64,000 nucleotides of DNA. Source: Rebecca billardiae RCC1528. Lineage: Eukaryota > Haptophyta. Positions 37,690 to 49,527 of this stretch are shown one piece after another; within the stretch, counting starts at the first letter, position 1, and the number at the start of each line of letters is the position of its first letter. The translations under genes were made by a program, and so were the position numbers. The stretch lies in the NCBI GenBank assembly GCA_965240325.2, contig OZ251233.1, forward strand, positions 1,116,001 to 1,180,000, written 5' to 3'. The notes beneath the pieces are model-generated. The model saw nothing but the letters and a program-made list of their open reading frames with translations. It did no database searches and had not been told where the DNA came from.

Positions 37690-40600
37690 ATGCCGGCCTC
37701 CGCTTTCGGCCGCAAGCCCGGCCGCGTCGGCGGCATGCCTCTGGGGGCGGGCATCGAGCACTTCATCGCGCTGCTCATTCGGCTGATGCGGCAGCTTGCG
37801 CGTCGGCCGGTCGTCCTCGTCGTCGTCGGCCTGCCGGCCGCGTTCGTCGGCCTCATCTTTGCGCTTGAGACGCTCGCGCAGGACGAGACTGCGCTGCGCA
37901 CGACGGGCGCGGGCGCCGAGGTGGGGTCTTTCTCGCGCTGCCGCACGTTCGACCTGTTCGGGCAGGTGGACCCGGCGCCGGCCGTGCCGTGCGTCTCCGT
38001 CCTTTACACGCCCGACTCGGGCAAGGCCAGCGACATCATGCAGCGGTTCGCCGACGACGCCGGCCTCGAGCACGGCGTGGACGTGGTCGGCCACAAGACG
38101 GTGCGCGGGGCGGCGGAGTGGCTCTTCGAGTCGGGCGCGCAGGTGGACTTCCTCGTCACCCTCGACACCGAGCCCGAGCCCGACGACGCCGCCGAGCTCA
38201 CCATCACCGTGCACCACAACGCCTCGAGCGCGCGAGGGTACCGCGCGGCGCGGCTCGACGCCGTCTCCGAGCTGATCGACGACGACGGCCGCGCGCTCGC
38301 GCTCAAGCTGGGGCTCGACGCGGCGGCGGCGCACGTGCTGCTGGGCAAGGACGCGCCCTCGCTCCGCTGGACCGTCGGCGGCATGCCCGACGTCCGCCCG
38401 CGCACCGAGAGCAGCTCTCCGGTGCTCTCCCAGTTTGGCCTCATGTTCCTCACGGCCGCGTGGTTCCCTCTGCTCATCTCCGCCGCGGCGGCGATCGACG
38501 GCGAGCGCAAGGGGCACCACCTCGTGATGATGCGCATGATGGGCATGTGGGACTCCGCCTTCTGGCTCGTCTGGTTCCTCGTCTTCGTCGCGCTCGCGCT
38601 GCTCGGCGCGCTGCTGGCGACCGCTGTGGGCTACCTCACCCACCTGCCGTTCTTCACGCACGCCGACGCGGGCGTGCACGTGCTCGCGTTCTGGGCGTAC
38701 GGCGTGGGCCTCGCGAGCTTCGGGCTGCTCGTCGGCGCGTCGACCAACTCGCGCGCCGCGTCGATCGCCGTGTACATCGTCCTCTTCCTCGCGGCGCTCG
38801 CGACCGACATTGCGATCGAGGTGTCGTGTGGACTCACCGCGCGCCCGGGCGAGGAGGTGCGCGCAGCGCCGGCCCGCGTGCCGCGCGCCGCGCGGTGCTC
38901 GCGCCGGCCGGCCGCGGCGGCCCACGCGCGCGCGCGCACGCGCGGCCCCGCCCGCGCGCACGCGCGCAGGGCCGCTGCTACGCGCACCTGTACGACCCGT
39001 CGCGCAACCCGGCCGAGGCGGCGCTGGCGTCGCTGCTGCCGTCGTTCCACTACGGCAAGCTGCTCGAGGACATCGCCGCGGTCACGCTCTCCGCCAATGG
39101 CGGCGTCGACGCCGCCGGCGCGGACGACGGGTACTACGAGCTCGGCCAGCTCTCGCAGCCTGTCAACACAACCGACACCTCGAGGCCTCTCGGCCAGACG
39201 CAGCCGGTGTACTACGAGGCGCCCTCGTCGGCGTTCAGCGTCGGGATGCTGTGGCTCTTCGCGGGCGTGTACGCGCTGCTCGCGTGGTACGCGTCGCAGG
39301 TCGTCGCCGGCGAGACCGGCGCGACCCGGCCGCTCTGGTTCGTCTTCAGCCCGGCCCACTGGGGGCTCACGCAGGCGCCCGCAGCGGTGCAACCGGGCGA
39401 CACGCTGGCGGCGGTCAAGGAGCGCTCGGCGGCGGACGGCTCGATCGAGGTGCACAAGCTGTCCAAGACGTACAAGGAGACGACCGCGCTCAAGGAGTGC
39501 ACCGTCACCATCCGCACCTCGCAGGTCTTCGCGCTGCTCGGGCAGAACGGCGCGGGCAAGACGACTCTGATCAACTTGCTGATTGGTCGGATCGGCCCGA
39601 CACACGGCACAGCGTTCGTCGCCGGCGACGACATCCGCGACGCGATGGGCGCGATCCACCGGCGGCTGGGCGTGTGCGCGCAGGACGACGTGCTCCACGC
39701 CGACCTCACCGCCGCCGAGCACGTGCACCTCCACGCGCGGCTGCGCCGGCTGCCGCGCGCGGCGCGCGCCGCGCTCGTGCGCAATTCGCTCGAGCCTGTC
39801 GGGTTGCTTCCGGACGCGCACCACCTGGTGAGAACCTTCTCAGGCGGGATGAAGCGGCGGCTGAGCGTGGCGCTCGCGCTGCTGGGCGAGCCGGCGCTGG
39901 TCACGCTCGACGAGCCGACCACGGGGATGGACCCGCTCAAGCGGCGCGACGTGTGGCGCCTCGTGCAGGACTTCAAGCTCTCCCGGACTATTCTGCTCAC
40001 CACGCACTCGATGGAGGAGGCGGACGTATTGGGAGACACGGTCGGCGTGCTGATCGGCGGGCGGCTGCGCGCGCTGGGCACGCCGCTCTTCCTGAAGGAG
40101 CGGTACGGCAGCGGGTACCACGTCTCCCTCTCCGTCGACGCGAGCCGGATGGACGAGGTCGAGGCCATCGCGCGGCGCGTGGTGCCGACCGCGCGCGCGG
40201 CGCGCGACGCGTCAGGTACGCTCAGGGTGACAGTCAGCCGCTCGGCGCGCGGCGCGCTCGGCCGGCTGCTGCGCGAGCTGGAGGTGTCGCCGCTGGTGCA
40301 GCAGGTGGGCGTGTCGCACTCGACGCTCGAGGAGGTCTTCCTCGCGCTCGCCGCGACCGACCACGCGCTCAACGCCGGCCTCGACGCCAACGACGAGCGC
40401 GTCGACCCGGCGGCGAGCGGCGTTCTCACCGTGGCCTTCCTGGCGCCCGTGCGGCTCACGTGTTCCACGGACGGCGCGGGCGGGAAGCAGCACACGATCG
40501 AGCACGTGGTCAGCCTCGAGACGGCGCCGTACGGCGCGGACGACGCCGCCGCCGCACACGCCGCCGCGGACGAGTCGGCGCCGCTCCTCTCGCGCATGGC

Positions 40601-43600
40601 GTGCGCCTGCGGCTTCTCAGCCGCCGCGTCCACCGCCGCATCCTCCGCGTCGGTTCCATCTGGCGCCGCCGCCGCCGCGACGCAGCCGGCCGCGGCCGAG
40701 GCGGATGGTGGCGGCGCGAGGGGGGCGGCGTCGGCGGCGGACGTGGCGTGCGGCAGCGCGCGAGCCACCGCGCGGCCCGCCTCGCCGCGCGGCGCGCACC
40801 CGGCCGCGGAGCCCGGCCCGAGCACGGGCACAGCCAACGGCGCGGGCGGCGCCGGCGGCGCCGAGAGTGCCGGCGCGAGCGGCGGCGGCGCCGCCGCCGG
40901 CGTGAGCGGCGAGAACGACCTGCTCCGCTTCCTGGGCGAGCGCGCGGACGACGCGTACGCGCCGAGCACGCAGCAGCGCGTGCGCGCCGTCCTCTCGAAG
41001 AACGGCTCGCTGCAGCGGCGCGCGCGCCGCACGCTGTGCTGCAACTGCTGCTGCACCGCCGTCACGCTTGCCATTCTGGCGCTCATCCAGCTCTTCACAG
41101 GGCTGCTCGCCGGGGACCTGGAGAGCCGGCTGCTCTGCCCGCCGAACAGCGCGCGCGCGCCGAGCCTGCTGCGCCTCGAGGGCGCGCTCACGTGCGACGC
41201 GGACGGCTTCGCGAGCCTCCTCCTCCTCTCACTCGGCGGCGCGAGACCTCAGGTTGGCGCGCCCGGGGCGCGCTTCGGCGACGCGCGGAGCGCGCCCACG
41301 CTAGGCGCGCTGCTCGACACGTGGGACGACGAAATCGGGTACGACGGCTCCGACTTTGGCACGTACGACACGGCGGACCTATCGGGCGCGGCGGCGGTGC
41401 ACTGGGACAACAGCTCGCTCTGCCTCGGCCTGCCCGCGCGAGCGTGTCACGACGCGGCGCAGAGCACGCTCGCTCGCGTGCGCGCCAACGCGACGGCTGT
41501 CGCCAACGCCACCGGCCTGGACGACGAGCAGGCGGCCGACTTCGTGCGCTGGCAGCTGGAGGAGGCGCGGGCGAGCGGGCTGTGGGAGCTCGCGCTGCGC
41601 GGCTGGTTCCCCGCCGAGCTCGCCACGCAGGGCCCCGCGCTCGCGCTCCTCAACCCCACCGTCGCCCAGCTCTGCGATGAGCCTAGCCCGCGCCCGGAGC
41701 GCGTGCACGTCCGCCTTGCGGCCGAGACGGGAGGTCTGGCGCTGCTCCCGGCGATGGGCGGCGCGGCCGGCGGGCGGCGCGAGCTGCTCGACGGCGCGCT
41801 CGAGCTGGACGCCGACATCGACTCGGCGTCCGAGCTCACCGCGCGCGTGCGCGAGCGCGCCGAGGCGTGGCGCGACGACCGCGCGCCGTGCACCGTTGGC
41901 GAGTGTGCGGACGCGCTCACGCCTCCGCTCCACCGCGAGACCGAGCCCGAGCTGAGTGCGGAGCAGGCGGTCCGGATGTTCAAGGAGAAGTTCCCGGACG
42001 GCGGCGTGTTCGTCGCGGGCGCCGACGCGGAGGGCTTCGACCTCGAGCTGGAGACGCGCGTATGGGACACGGCGCACGGCCGGGAGCACGCGTTCGCGGT
42101 GCGTTGCGCGCGCCGCGCGCGCGCGCGCCGCGCCGCGCCGCTCGCCAACGCGCCGCGCGCTGATGCGCCGCGCGCGCGCGCGGCGCTCACCGGCCGCGTG
42201 CGCGCAGGCGATGGCGATCGACGACTACGCGCCCGCGTCCGAGGCGCGCTGCGCGAACGGCACGCTCAAGCACGCCGTGGCCGCGCTCGTCTTCACAGAC
42301 CCCGAGCAGGCAGAGCGGTGCGACGTGTCAGTCGACCGAGATGACCCGTCTTCGGTCCGCGGCTCGGAGGTGCCGAGCTGTCGGGACTGGGTGGGGAACG
42401 CGGCGCTGCCGGGGCTCAGGGTGACGAGCGACGCGCCGAGCGCGCCCGCGCTGCTGCGGCACCTCGTGCTCGAGTCAGCGGCGCTCAACGCGCTGTGGCG
42501 CGACGCGCGCGCTCGCGCGTGCGCGCCGGCGTGCCCCGCCAGCGCCGAGTGCGGCAGCGACGGGTGCGGCGGCACTTGCGGCAGCTGCGCGGACACGGAG
42601 GAGTGCTCGGCCGCGCGCGCGTGCGTCGCCAAGGGCGGCGACCCGGCCGAGGCCGAGGGCGACGGCGTGCCGTACCGCTGCGTGCCCGCGTGCGGCGAGG
42701 CGGAGGTGTGTCTCTCCGACGGCTCGTGCGCGTTCGCCGCCGCGCCGCGCGTGCGCTCCGCGTGGCTGCCGATGCCCGGACTTCTGTACTGGAATCCGAT
42801 CAGTCCGGTGCTGCTGACGAACGGCCACGTGCTCGTGCCGGGCGCGACGATGCTGCTGCTGCCCGGGATGGTGTCGCGCACGGCGACCGAGCGGGACGAG
42901 GGGCTGATCGACGCGGTCGCGCTGAACGGCACGCCGCGCCATGTGTACCTGGGAGCCACCTATCTGTACGACGCGCTCGCCGGCGCGATGTTTCTCGGAA
43001 CCTTCCTGCTGCTCGGCGCGGCGCTGAACATCCGGCTGTTCGTGCACGTGGGCGCGGGGCTGTGGCTGCTGACGGTGGCGGTGTGGGCGCACGCGCAGGC
43101 GTCGATGGCGCTCTTCGCCTCCGCGCTGCCCATCAAGGCGCGCTCGCTCGCCATTGGCACCGTCCTGATGATCCTTGCCACGATGATCACCTCACCCATC
43201 CTGCACAGGTTGCTTGAGGACTGGCCCGAGCCGATTCTGCTGCTCCCGCTGCTGGCGCACGCGCGCGTGCTCGGGCTGCTGATGGAGCGCGGCGGCGCGG
43301 CCGTGCAGCCCGACTCGCCCCTCGCCGCGGCGCTCGGCTTCCTCGCCTTCGTCCCGACTCTGCTGCTGGGCGTCGGGCTACTGCTGCACGGTGTCGGCCG
43401 GCGCGGGCTCGAGCGCGGCGCGCGCGCGCTCGCGCGCCGGGCGGGCGGGCGCACCGCGCGGCCGGAGGCGGCGGCGGCGGAGGCGGCGGCGGCGGCAGCG
43501 GCGCTCGAAGGCGGCGGCGTGGCGGCGCGCGCTGCGTCGGGCGTGGACGCCGAGCGCGAGGCCGCGCACGCGCCCGACGCGCCCAGCCGACACATGGTCG

Positions 43601-44700
43601 TCGCGCGCGCGCTCACCAAGCAATTTGACGCCGTGAGCTGGGCGCCGCCGGCGCGTGCCGGCGCGCCGCCGCTGCCGTCGGTGCGCTCGCGCGTCGCCGT
43701 GCGCGACCTGAGCTTCACCGCGCACACGCTCGAGTGCCTCGGCCTCCTCGGGCCCAACGGCGCGGGCAAGACGACCACGTTCCGAATGCTGACCGGCGCG
43801 ATCGCGCCGACGCACGGCGAGGCGTTTGTCGGCGGCGACGCCACCGGCGGCCGCGCCTCGCGCGTCGGCTTCGTGCCGCAGTTCGACGTGGTCTGGCCGG
43901 AGCTGACGGTGAGCGAGCACCTGCGCCTCTCGGCGCGGCTGGTCGGCGCGCGCCCCGCGCTGCTGCGCGGCCTCGTGCAGCAGGTCGCCGAGATGGTCAA
44001 CCTCGACGGCGACGCGTTCAACCAGCGCGCGTCGACACTCTCTGGCGGGATGCGCCGTCGGCTCTCGCTCGGCATCGCGCTGATCGGCAACCCGCGCGTG
44101 CTCTTCTGCGACGAGCCGACGACCGGGCTCGACCCCGAGTCGCGCCGCGCGGTGTGGACGATCGTCGAGCGCGCCAAGGCGGGGCGCTCGGTCGTGCTCA
44201 CCACGCACTCGATGGAGGAGGCGGACGCTCTGTGCTCGCGCATCGCGGTTGTTAGCGGCGGCACGCTCCGGACGATCGGCACGCCGCTCCACCTCAAGAA
44301 CACGCACGGCTCGGGGTACAAGCTGACGGTCTCGCTGCGCGCGGCGGGCGCGGACGGCGGCGCGAAGCTCGAGGCGCTGCTCTCGCGCGCGTGCGCCGCG
44401 CACCGGCTGGAGGAGGCGTACGAGGGCGTGAGCACGTACCGCGTGCAGCCGCGCGCGGGGCTGCACGAGCTCTTCGCCGCGCTCGACGCCGAGGCCGCGC
44501 GGCTCGGCGTCTCGCACTTCGCCCTCGCGCAGCCGTCCCTCGAGGACGCCTTCATCAACATCGTGCACGCGGCCGAGCAGGCCGACGCGCGCGCCGCCGT
44601 GCGGCCCGCCCACCCGCTCGGCGAGGGCGGGAGCGACGCGGACGCCGTGATTGCCGGCGTCGCGCACGCGCCACGCCGTGGGCCGGAGCAGCTGGCCTGA
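37690..44700 (+). CDS. Full-length ABCA-subfamily transporter
   Basis: Exons 37690-38856, 38970-42098 and 42208-44700 join in phase 0 (introns GTGCGCGCA..CAG, GTGCGTTGC..CAG) to ~2262 residues, the usual ABCA size. Half 1: membrane helix (~41-62), an extracellular loop, helices (~255-375, with FLVFVALALLGALLATAVG), NBD1 with Walker A GQNGAGKTT (~579), signature FSGGMKRRLS (~678) and Walker B VTLDEPTTGMD (~698). Half 2: helix near 1080, a large extracellular domain, helices (~1680-1830), NBD2 with GPNGAGKTT (~1946), LSGGMRRRLSL (~2042) and LFCDEPTTGLD (~2062). Both catalytic sites look intact. ABCA proteins move lipids across membranes. Odd features: an Ala/Gly-rich linker after NBD1 and a Cys-rich insert in the second extracellular domain (~1536-1610, GSDGCGGTCGSC). 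No subfamily number is justified. Confidence 0.9.
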
Positions 44701-44797
44701 CTCTGTCTGAGTAGCCCAGCTGTCAGAGTGCCAGCCGGTACGTACGCACGTGCTGTCTTCATCATGGTGCATCGCGCAGCATCATCAGTAATAATCG

Positions 44798-44867
<70 letters not shown>

Positions 44868-45445
44868 GTATATATATTCGTGCGAGGTGCGCGTGCCGTC
44901 GCTGGCGGAGATATATTTGCTTTGCTTGAGCTTGCTCGGCTGACAGGGGGCCGTCGCGTGAGGCAGCAGACGACTGCGCTCGTCGGACGCGCGACGCTGA
45001 TGCGCGGGCGATCGATGAGGCGCATATCCTCTGACTCCAACCTAGCATGGTATGACGATGACGACGACATGACGATGCATAGCGAGACGACGTGACGATC
45101 GATGATGACGATGATGACTGGTCTATTGACTGCTGGCTGAGACGCGCCGCCACGGCCATCACATTCACAGACGACAGAGCGATATCATCAATAATCATCA
45201 CTACGGGCCTGAAGAGTCAGTGCCGCGCTGCGAGTCCGAGAGCAGTCTGACTCATCATATCACGACGCGCGACTACGACTACCACCGCCCATCTGCCACG
45301 ACTCATCATGACGAGCGGTGAGCTACGAGGTGATGACGATGACAATGATGACGCGAGACTTCAAGCTGATGTGCTGTGCGCGCGCACTCTCTGCGCTGTC
45401 GGGCCACTCCCTCGGATGCGGGTGTGCATGCATGCACGTGACGAT
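44701..45445. other. Intergenic region with TA microsatellite
   Basis: Downstream of ABCA. After the TA run (44799-44877) the sequence is rich in GACGA/ATGAT triplets and contains no gene I can support. Confidence 0.5.
44799..44877. repeat. Interrupted (TA)n microsatellite
   Basis: 79 bp of TA, interrupted once by a CA and once by a GTA step. Confidence 0.95.
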
Positions 45446-45721
45446 TCAGCCCGCATGAGCATCGCGCAAGCCGCGACGTTCGGTCTCGTGCGAGTACTCG
45501 ACGGCGTTGGCCGAAGTGCGCTTGACCGAGCCGCGCAGGCTCTTCGCGCCGGGCTCAGCGCTGCTCTTCTCGAGCAGGGCGACATCAGCCTCGGCGAGCT
45601 TGAGCTTCTGCAACTCCAGGCGTTCGTGGATGCCCTGCTGGCGGAGCGCGCAGGCGGTGAGGCAGAGCATGAAGACGATGGCAACTAGAGGATTCATGCC
45701 CTTGACTGCAGTCGCGACCAT
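45446..45721 (-). CDS. Small single-pass membrane protein (91 aa)
   Basis: 91 residues. A hydrophobic segment LVAIVFMLCLTACAL (~11-25) is followed by an amphipathic helix rich in Glu, Leu and Lys (~30-52) and a basic polar tail. The third codon positions are almost all G or C on this strand and mixed in the overlapping opposite-strand frame, which is why this strand is preferred. ATG at 45721; a second ATG eight codons on begins MNPLVAIVF. I do not recognise a family. Three E2F-type sites lie within 210 bp upstream, so cell-cycle control is possible. No intron needed. Confidence 0.55.
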   Translation of the reverse strand: MVATAVKGMNPLVAIVFMLCLTACALRQQGIHERLELQKLKLAEADVALLEKSSAEPGAKSLRGSVKRTSANAVEYSHETERRGLRDAHAG

Positions 45722-45793
45722 GTCAACGACGAGCACGAGACAGGCGACCGCCGCGCTCGCAACGTCGACGATGAAAGCTGGCTCGCGCGTGCT

Positions 45794-45930
45794 TTTCGCG
45801 CCACAACCGCGCGTGCCACTTTGGCACTTGGCGGGAAAATACAGTACTGTAATGACGATGACCTCTCGATCGGGCGCGAAAGGAACGAACTAATCTTTTT
45901 ATTATTGCTTTTTCTGCCCTTTTTTCGCGC
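45794..45930 (-). promoter_or_regulatory. Cluster of three E2F/DP consensus-like sites
   Basis: TTTSSCGC matches at 45794-45801 (+, TTTCGCGC), 45831-45838 (-, TTTCCCGC) and 45923-45930 (+, TTTCGCGC). All are upstream of the 91-residue minus-strand gene. The middle one extends to TTTTCCCGCCAA, a classical full E2F site. Binding is inferred only. Confidence 0.4.
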
Positions 45931-45965
45931 GCGAAGTTTTTAGGGACTCCGATCCGACGGCAGTC

Positions 45966-46301
45966 AACTTCGGCGAGTCCAACTACTACTAACTTCGGTG
46001 AGTCCAACTACTACTAACTTCGGCGAGTCCAACTACTACTAACTTCGGCGAGTCCAACTACTACTTCGGCGAGTCCAACTACTACTAACTTCGGGGAGTC
46101 CAACTACTACTACTAACTTCGGCGAGTCCAACTACTACTAACTTCGGCGAGTCCAACTACTACCAATTTCGGCGAGTCCAACTACTACTAACTCAGGCGA
46201 GTCCAACTACTACTAACTTCGGCGAGTCCAACTACTACCAACTTCGGCGAGTCCAACTACTACTAACTCAGGCGATCGAGTCCAACTACTACTAACTTCG
46301 G
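45966..46301. repeat. 25-bp minisatellite
   Basis: About 14 tandem copies of a unit beginning AACTTCGGCGAGTCCAACTA and ending CTACT, 25 bp in most copies. Variants include units lacking AACTA (46060 region), with an extra ACT, and with CTCAGG for CTTCGG. The period is not a multiple of three, so it is not coding. There are no spacers and no cas genes, so it is not CRISPR. Confidence 0.95.
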
Positions 46302-46848
46302 CCACAACATCATCCACCAGCTGCTGACCAAGAACAGGCTACACCATCGTCCACCATGACCTGCCACTGACCAAGTAGGCGACGACATCATCCGCACCAG
46401 CTGCTGACCAAGTAGGGGACGGCCTGGCCGACGCCAACATGCTCACTCGCCTTTGATTTCGTACCCATGCACTTCCTGGTGGGCCTGACGACGTCCGGAC
46501 GACGACAACAACGACATCCGCCATGGGGACCAACATCAACGCGCTCACACCACTGCCACTGCTGCAAGCTTCGACCAGTACCACTACAGACGAATCAGGA
46601 GAGCTGCGCCCTCGTGCCTGTGTCTTTAAATCATCATAGAATTAGTCAATCAGTGAGCCAGTGAGGAACCGGACAGTCACAGTGACAGAGCAGTCTGCAG
46701 CCGGACCGTACCGGACCAACCCCCACCGAGCGTGTCCGGGGCGTAGGTCCGGGTCTGCAGACTGAGTGACAGAGCGAAGCCTGGTAACGCTACTACGTGT
46801 AGAAGTGATGCAGCGCTAGTATCTGAGACTGCCATCGCCATTGGCACG
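46302..46848. other. Intergenic region
   Basis: Contains a duplicated ACCAGCTGCTGACCAAG near 46317 and 46398. An imperfect hairpin lies at ~46690-46766, with CAGTCTGCAG on one side and CTGCAGACTG on the other. No gene seen. Confidence 0.5.
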
Positions 46849-49527
46849 CTATTGCGGCGCGGAGCCGACCAGCTCGGGCGCCGGCAGCGCGTCCTCTGGG
46901 GACGTCGGGTCAGCGGCGAGGCCGCCGGTCTGAGGCTCGACGGCCCGAGCGGACACGGCCGTGTGCGTGCCGCGGCGCTGGCGAGCTTTCACCGACGGGA
47001 GGAAGGCCGCTGTCCGGATCGCGCGGCGCGATGGCGAATGTTGCTCCTCCCGCTGCTCGGCCACCGCGCCGCCGTCGGTGCTGGCGGCGGCGGCGGCGGC
47101 GGCGCGCTCCTGCAGCCGCGCCGTCGCGCGCGCAGCCTCGAGCGCACGCGCCGCGCGCCGCGCCATCTCCGGCGTGAGCGAGCGGCGCTGGCCCGCGCCA
47201 TCGCCGCCGTGGTTCAACTCGGCGCCGTCGGAGCCGACGGCGGCGGCATCGGCTGCGGCCGGCGGGCCCGTGGCGGAGCCGGCGGCGGTGAGGGCCGGGA
47301 GCTTCACGTCCCTCCCCGGCGGCCTCGCCTTCACGCGCGAGCGCACGCGCGCCGATTTGGGCGCCGGCCTCGGCGGCGGCGGCGCCACACGGTTGCCCAC
47401 CTTACGGATGGACGGCGGTAGTCTGCCGCGGCGCGTTTCGCGCTCAGCGGCCGCGAGCTGCCGCGCCTTCACGCCGCGCCACGCGGCCTGCATCGTGACG
47501 GCGGCGCGCGTCACGTCCGAGTTGGAGCGCTGCGCCTTGCGCTTCAGCAGGAGCCGCGCCTTCCTGTCGGCGGGCGTGTCAGCCGCCGCCGCCGTCGTCC
47601 GCCCCTCTGCGGACGCAGGCGCAAAGAGACGAGTGTTGGTGAGCGCGCCGGCCGCGAACTCGGCGACGCCCGGATCGGCGAAGCTCATGAGCTGCTGGAA
47701 GAGGCGCGGCGCGCCGGCGGAGCGCAGCTGCGCGCACGTGCTCGCCGAGTCGTACGAGAGGTTCTGCAGCGCCGCGGCGCACTGCGCGAGGCACGCGTTC
47801 ACGCTCGCGCCCGTCAGCTTGTCACGCTGTCTTATCGTCTCGAGGAGCAGCATGGTGGCGCCCGCGCTGATGGCCGCCGCGCGGCCCTCCGCCGTGTACG
47901 CGAGGTTGGCGATGATGGTCGCGCCGCACGCGCGCAGCGCGGCGGGTGCGTTGGGCAGCCCGAGCGTGCCGTCCAACAGCAGCTGCGTGTACCCCGCCAT
48001 CTCGACGAGCCGGCCGACCGAGCACTTTGCCGAGAAGCTAGCGAGTGCGCGCGCGGCGCTGAGCCGAGTCTCATTGTCGACTGCGCCCGAGGTGCTGGCG
48101 TCCGCGGCGGGCGGGCTCGATCCCGCGGCGGCGTCCGCGCCGGCCTCGGGGTGCAGCGCGACGAGGAGCGTGCGCACCTCGCGCGACGTGCCCGCCGCCG
48201 TGTCGTCGCGCAGGTCCTGCTTCAGCCGGCCGATCAGCCGGCGCGCGAGCAGGTGGCGGCGCGCGCGCCGCTGGATTATACGCGCCGCCGCGATTCGCTT
48301 TTGCAGCAGCGCCCACTGCTGCCGCGCCTCCGCGTCGAGCTCGGTGGCGCGGACGGAGCGCTTGCGCTTGGCCGCCGTGTCGAAGAGCGCGGAGGGCGCG
48401 TGCGCGGACGGCGCGAGCGCCTCCACGTGCGCCAGCGCGCGCATCGCGTGCGCGCGCAGCTCGTCGTCCAGCGGCACGCCGGCCGCGCCCTCCGCGAGGA
48501 GACGGCGCAGCGTCGCCTCGCCCACGCCGCGCCGGAGCTCGGCGGCGGCCTCGTGGCAGTTGGCGAGGTTGCGCACGCCGGCGATGGCGTAGCGCACGAC
48601 GAGCGGGTGCTCGCGCAGCGTGGGCTCGTCCACGAGCAGCTGCACGAACAGCTCGAGCGCGTTCACCTCGGGCGCGAGCAGGAGCGCGTGTCCGTTCAGA
48701 CACGCCAAATTTGCGAGGATCGAGAGCGAGAGGAGTGCCTCGCGCGTCTGGAAGGGCGGCGGCGCGGAGGGCGCCTGCGCGGCGGCGAGCGCGCGCTCGA
48801 TCAGCGTGGCGGCGAGCTCGGCGATCCGCGCGCTCCGGCAGTTCGCGATCGTCCGCGCCACCTGCTCGTCGCCGAACGAGACGTGCGCAAGTATGTAGGC
48901 AATTTGGAAGAGCTGGTCGCGTCCCGGCACCGGCCCGGCGCCGGCCGGCTTCGCGGCGGCGGGGGCGGCGGGCGAGGAGGGCGCGGGGGCGCGGGCGTCG
49001 GCGAGGGTGTACACCCGGCGCACCGCGTCGGCGAGCGCCGGCAGCGTCTCCAGCTCCGCCTCGAGCGCCTTGCGCGACTTGCTCGTCGCGGCTTCGCGCG
49101 CGCCGACGAGGAGCGCCTCCACGACCGCCGCGGTCGAGTTGGCGTTGTACACGCTGGTGATCGGCTGGGGCGGCGAGGGCGAGCGCTTGTGCGAGGGCGA
49201 GCGGGGTGGCGTGCTACCGCGGTGCGGCACGTGCGCGCGCCGACCCGGCGAGAGCGCACGAGCCACCGCCGCGGTGCTGGTCGTCGCTGATCTGAGCGCA
49301 GTCCATCCGCCGCCTGTCGCGCGAGGCGGGGTGCTCCCGCTCCCGCCGCCGATGCTGGGCACGCCACCGCCGGGTGAAGCCAGGGCCGAGCCGGTCGCCG
49401 ATGCCGGCAGCCAGAGGTTCTCCGGCCGCGGCCGGCCGGCCAAATGAGGCCCCTCTCCCAGCATGTCGACCGTCCCGGGAGGGATAAACCGCGTCCCGCG
49501 ATCGACAGGTTGCCCGTGTGTGCACAT
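46849..49527 (-). CDS. Armadillo-repeat protein with two IQ-like motifs
   Basis: 892 residues, intronless. The N-terminal ~130 residues are Pro/Ser/Arg-rich and probably disordered. Helical armadillo/HEAT-like repeats follow at ~180-390 (LSILANLACLNGH, AIAGVRNLANCHEAA) and ~500-640 (ACGATIIANLAYTAEGRAAAISAG, AAALQNLSYDSAS). Between and after them are basic helices matching IQ motifs: ARIIQRRARRHLLARR (~412) and VTMQAAWRGVKARQL (~677), which in other proteins bind calmodulin. The C-terminal 200 residues are low complexity. ARM plus IQ suggests a scaffold, perhaps cytoskeletal or flagellar, regulated by calcium; this is inference. ATG at 49527 or 49464 (MLGEGPHLAG); the longer is given. Confidence 0.68.
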   Translation of the reverse strand: MCTHGQPVDRGTRFIPPGTVDMLGEGPHLAGRPRPENLWLPASATGSALASPGGGVPSIGGGSGSTPPRATGGGWTALRSATTSTAAVARALSPGRRAHVPHRGSTPPRSPSHKRSPSPPQPITSVYNANSTAAVVEALLVGAREAATSKSRKALEAELETLPALADAVRRVYTLADARAPAPSSPAAPAAAKPAGAGPVPGRDQLFQIAYILAHVSFGDEQVARTIANCRSARIAELAATLIERALAAAQAPSAPPPFQTREALLSLSILANLACLNGHALLLAPEVNALELFVQLLVDEPTLREHPLVVRYAIAGVRNLANCHEAAAELRRGVGEATLRRLLAEGAAGVPLDDELRAHAMRALAHVEALAPSAHAPSALFDTAAKRKRSVRATELDAEARQQWALLQKRIAAARIIQRRARRHLLARRLIGRLKQDLRDDTAAGTSREVRTLLVALHPEAGADAAAGSSPPAADASTSGAVDNETRLSAARALASFSAKCSVGRLVEMAGYTQLLLDGTLGLPNAPAALRACGATIIANLAYTAEGRAAAISAGATMLLLETIRQRDKLTGASVNACLAQCAAALQNLSYDSASTCAQLRSAGAPRLFQQLMSFADPGVAEFAAGALTNTRLFAPASAEGRTTAAAADTPADRKARLLLKRKAQRSNSDVTRAAVTMQAAWRGVKARQLAAAERETRRGRLPPSIRKVGNRVAPPPPRPAPKSARVRSRVKARPPGRDVKLPALTAAGSATGPPAAADAAAVGSDGAELNHGGDGAGQRRSLTPEMARRAARALEAARATARLQERAAAAAAASTDGGAVAEQREEQHSPSRRAIRTAAFLPSVKARQRRGTHTAVSARAVEPQTGGLAADPTSPEDALPAPELVGSAPQ

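Noticed and set aside
45507-45893. Plus-strand frame overlapping the 91-residue gene
   Set aside because: Its codon third positions are mixed, while the minus strand is almost entirely G/C-ending and encodes a TM segment.
45966-46301. CRISPR array
   Set aside because: Head-to-tail 25-bp units without unique spacers, in a eukaryotic context without cas genes.
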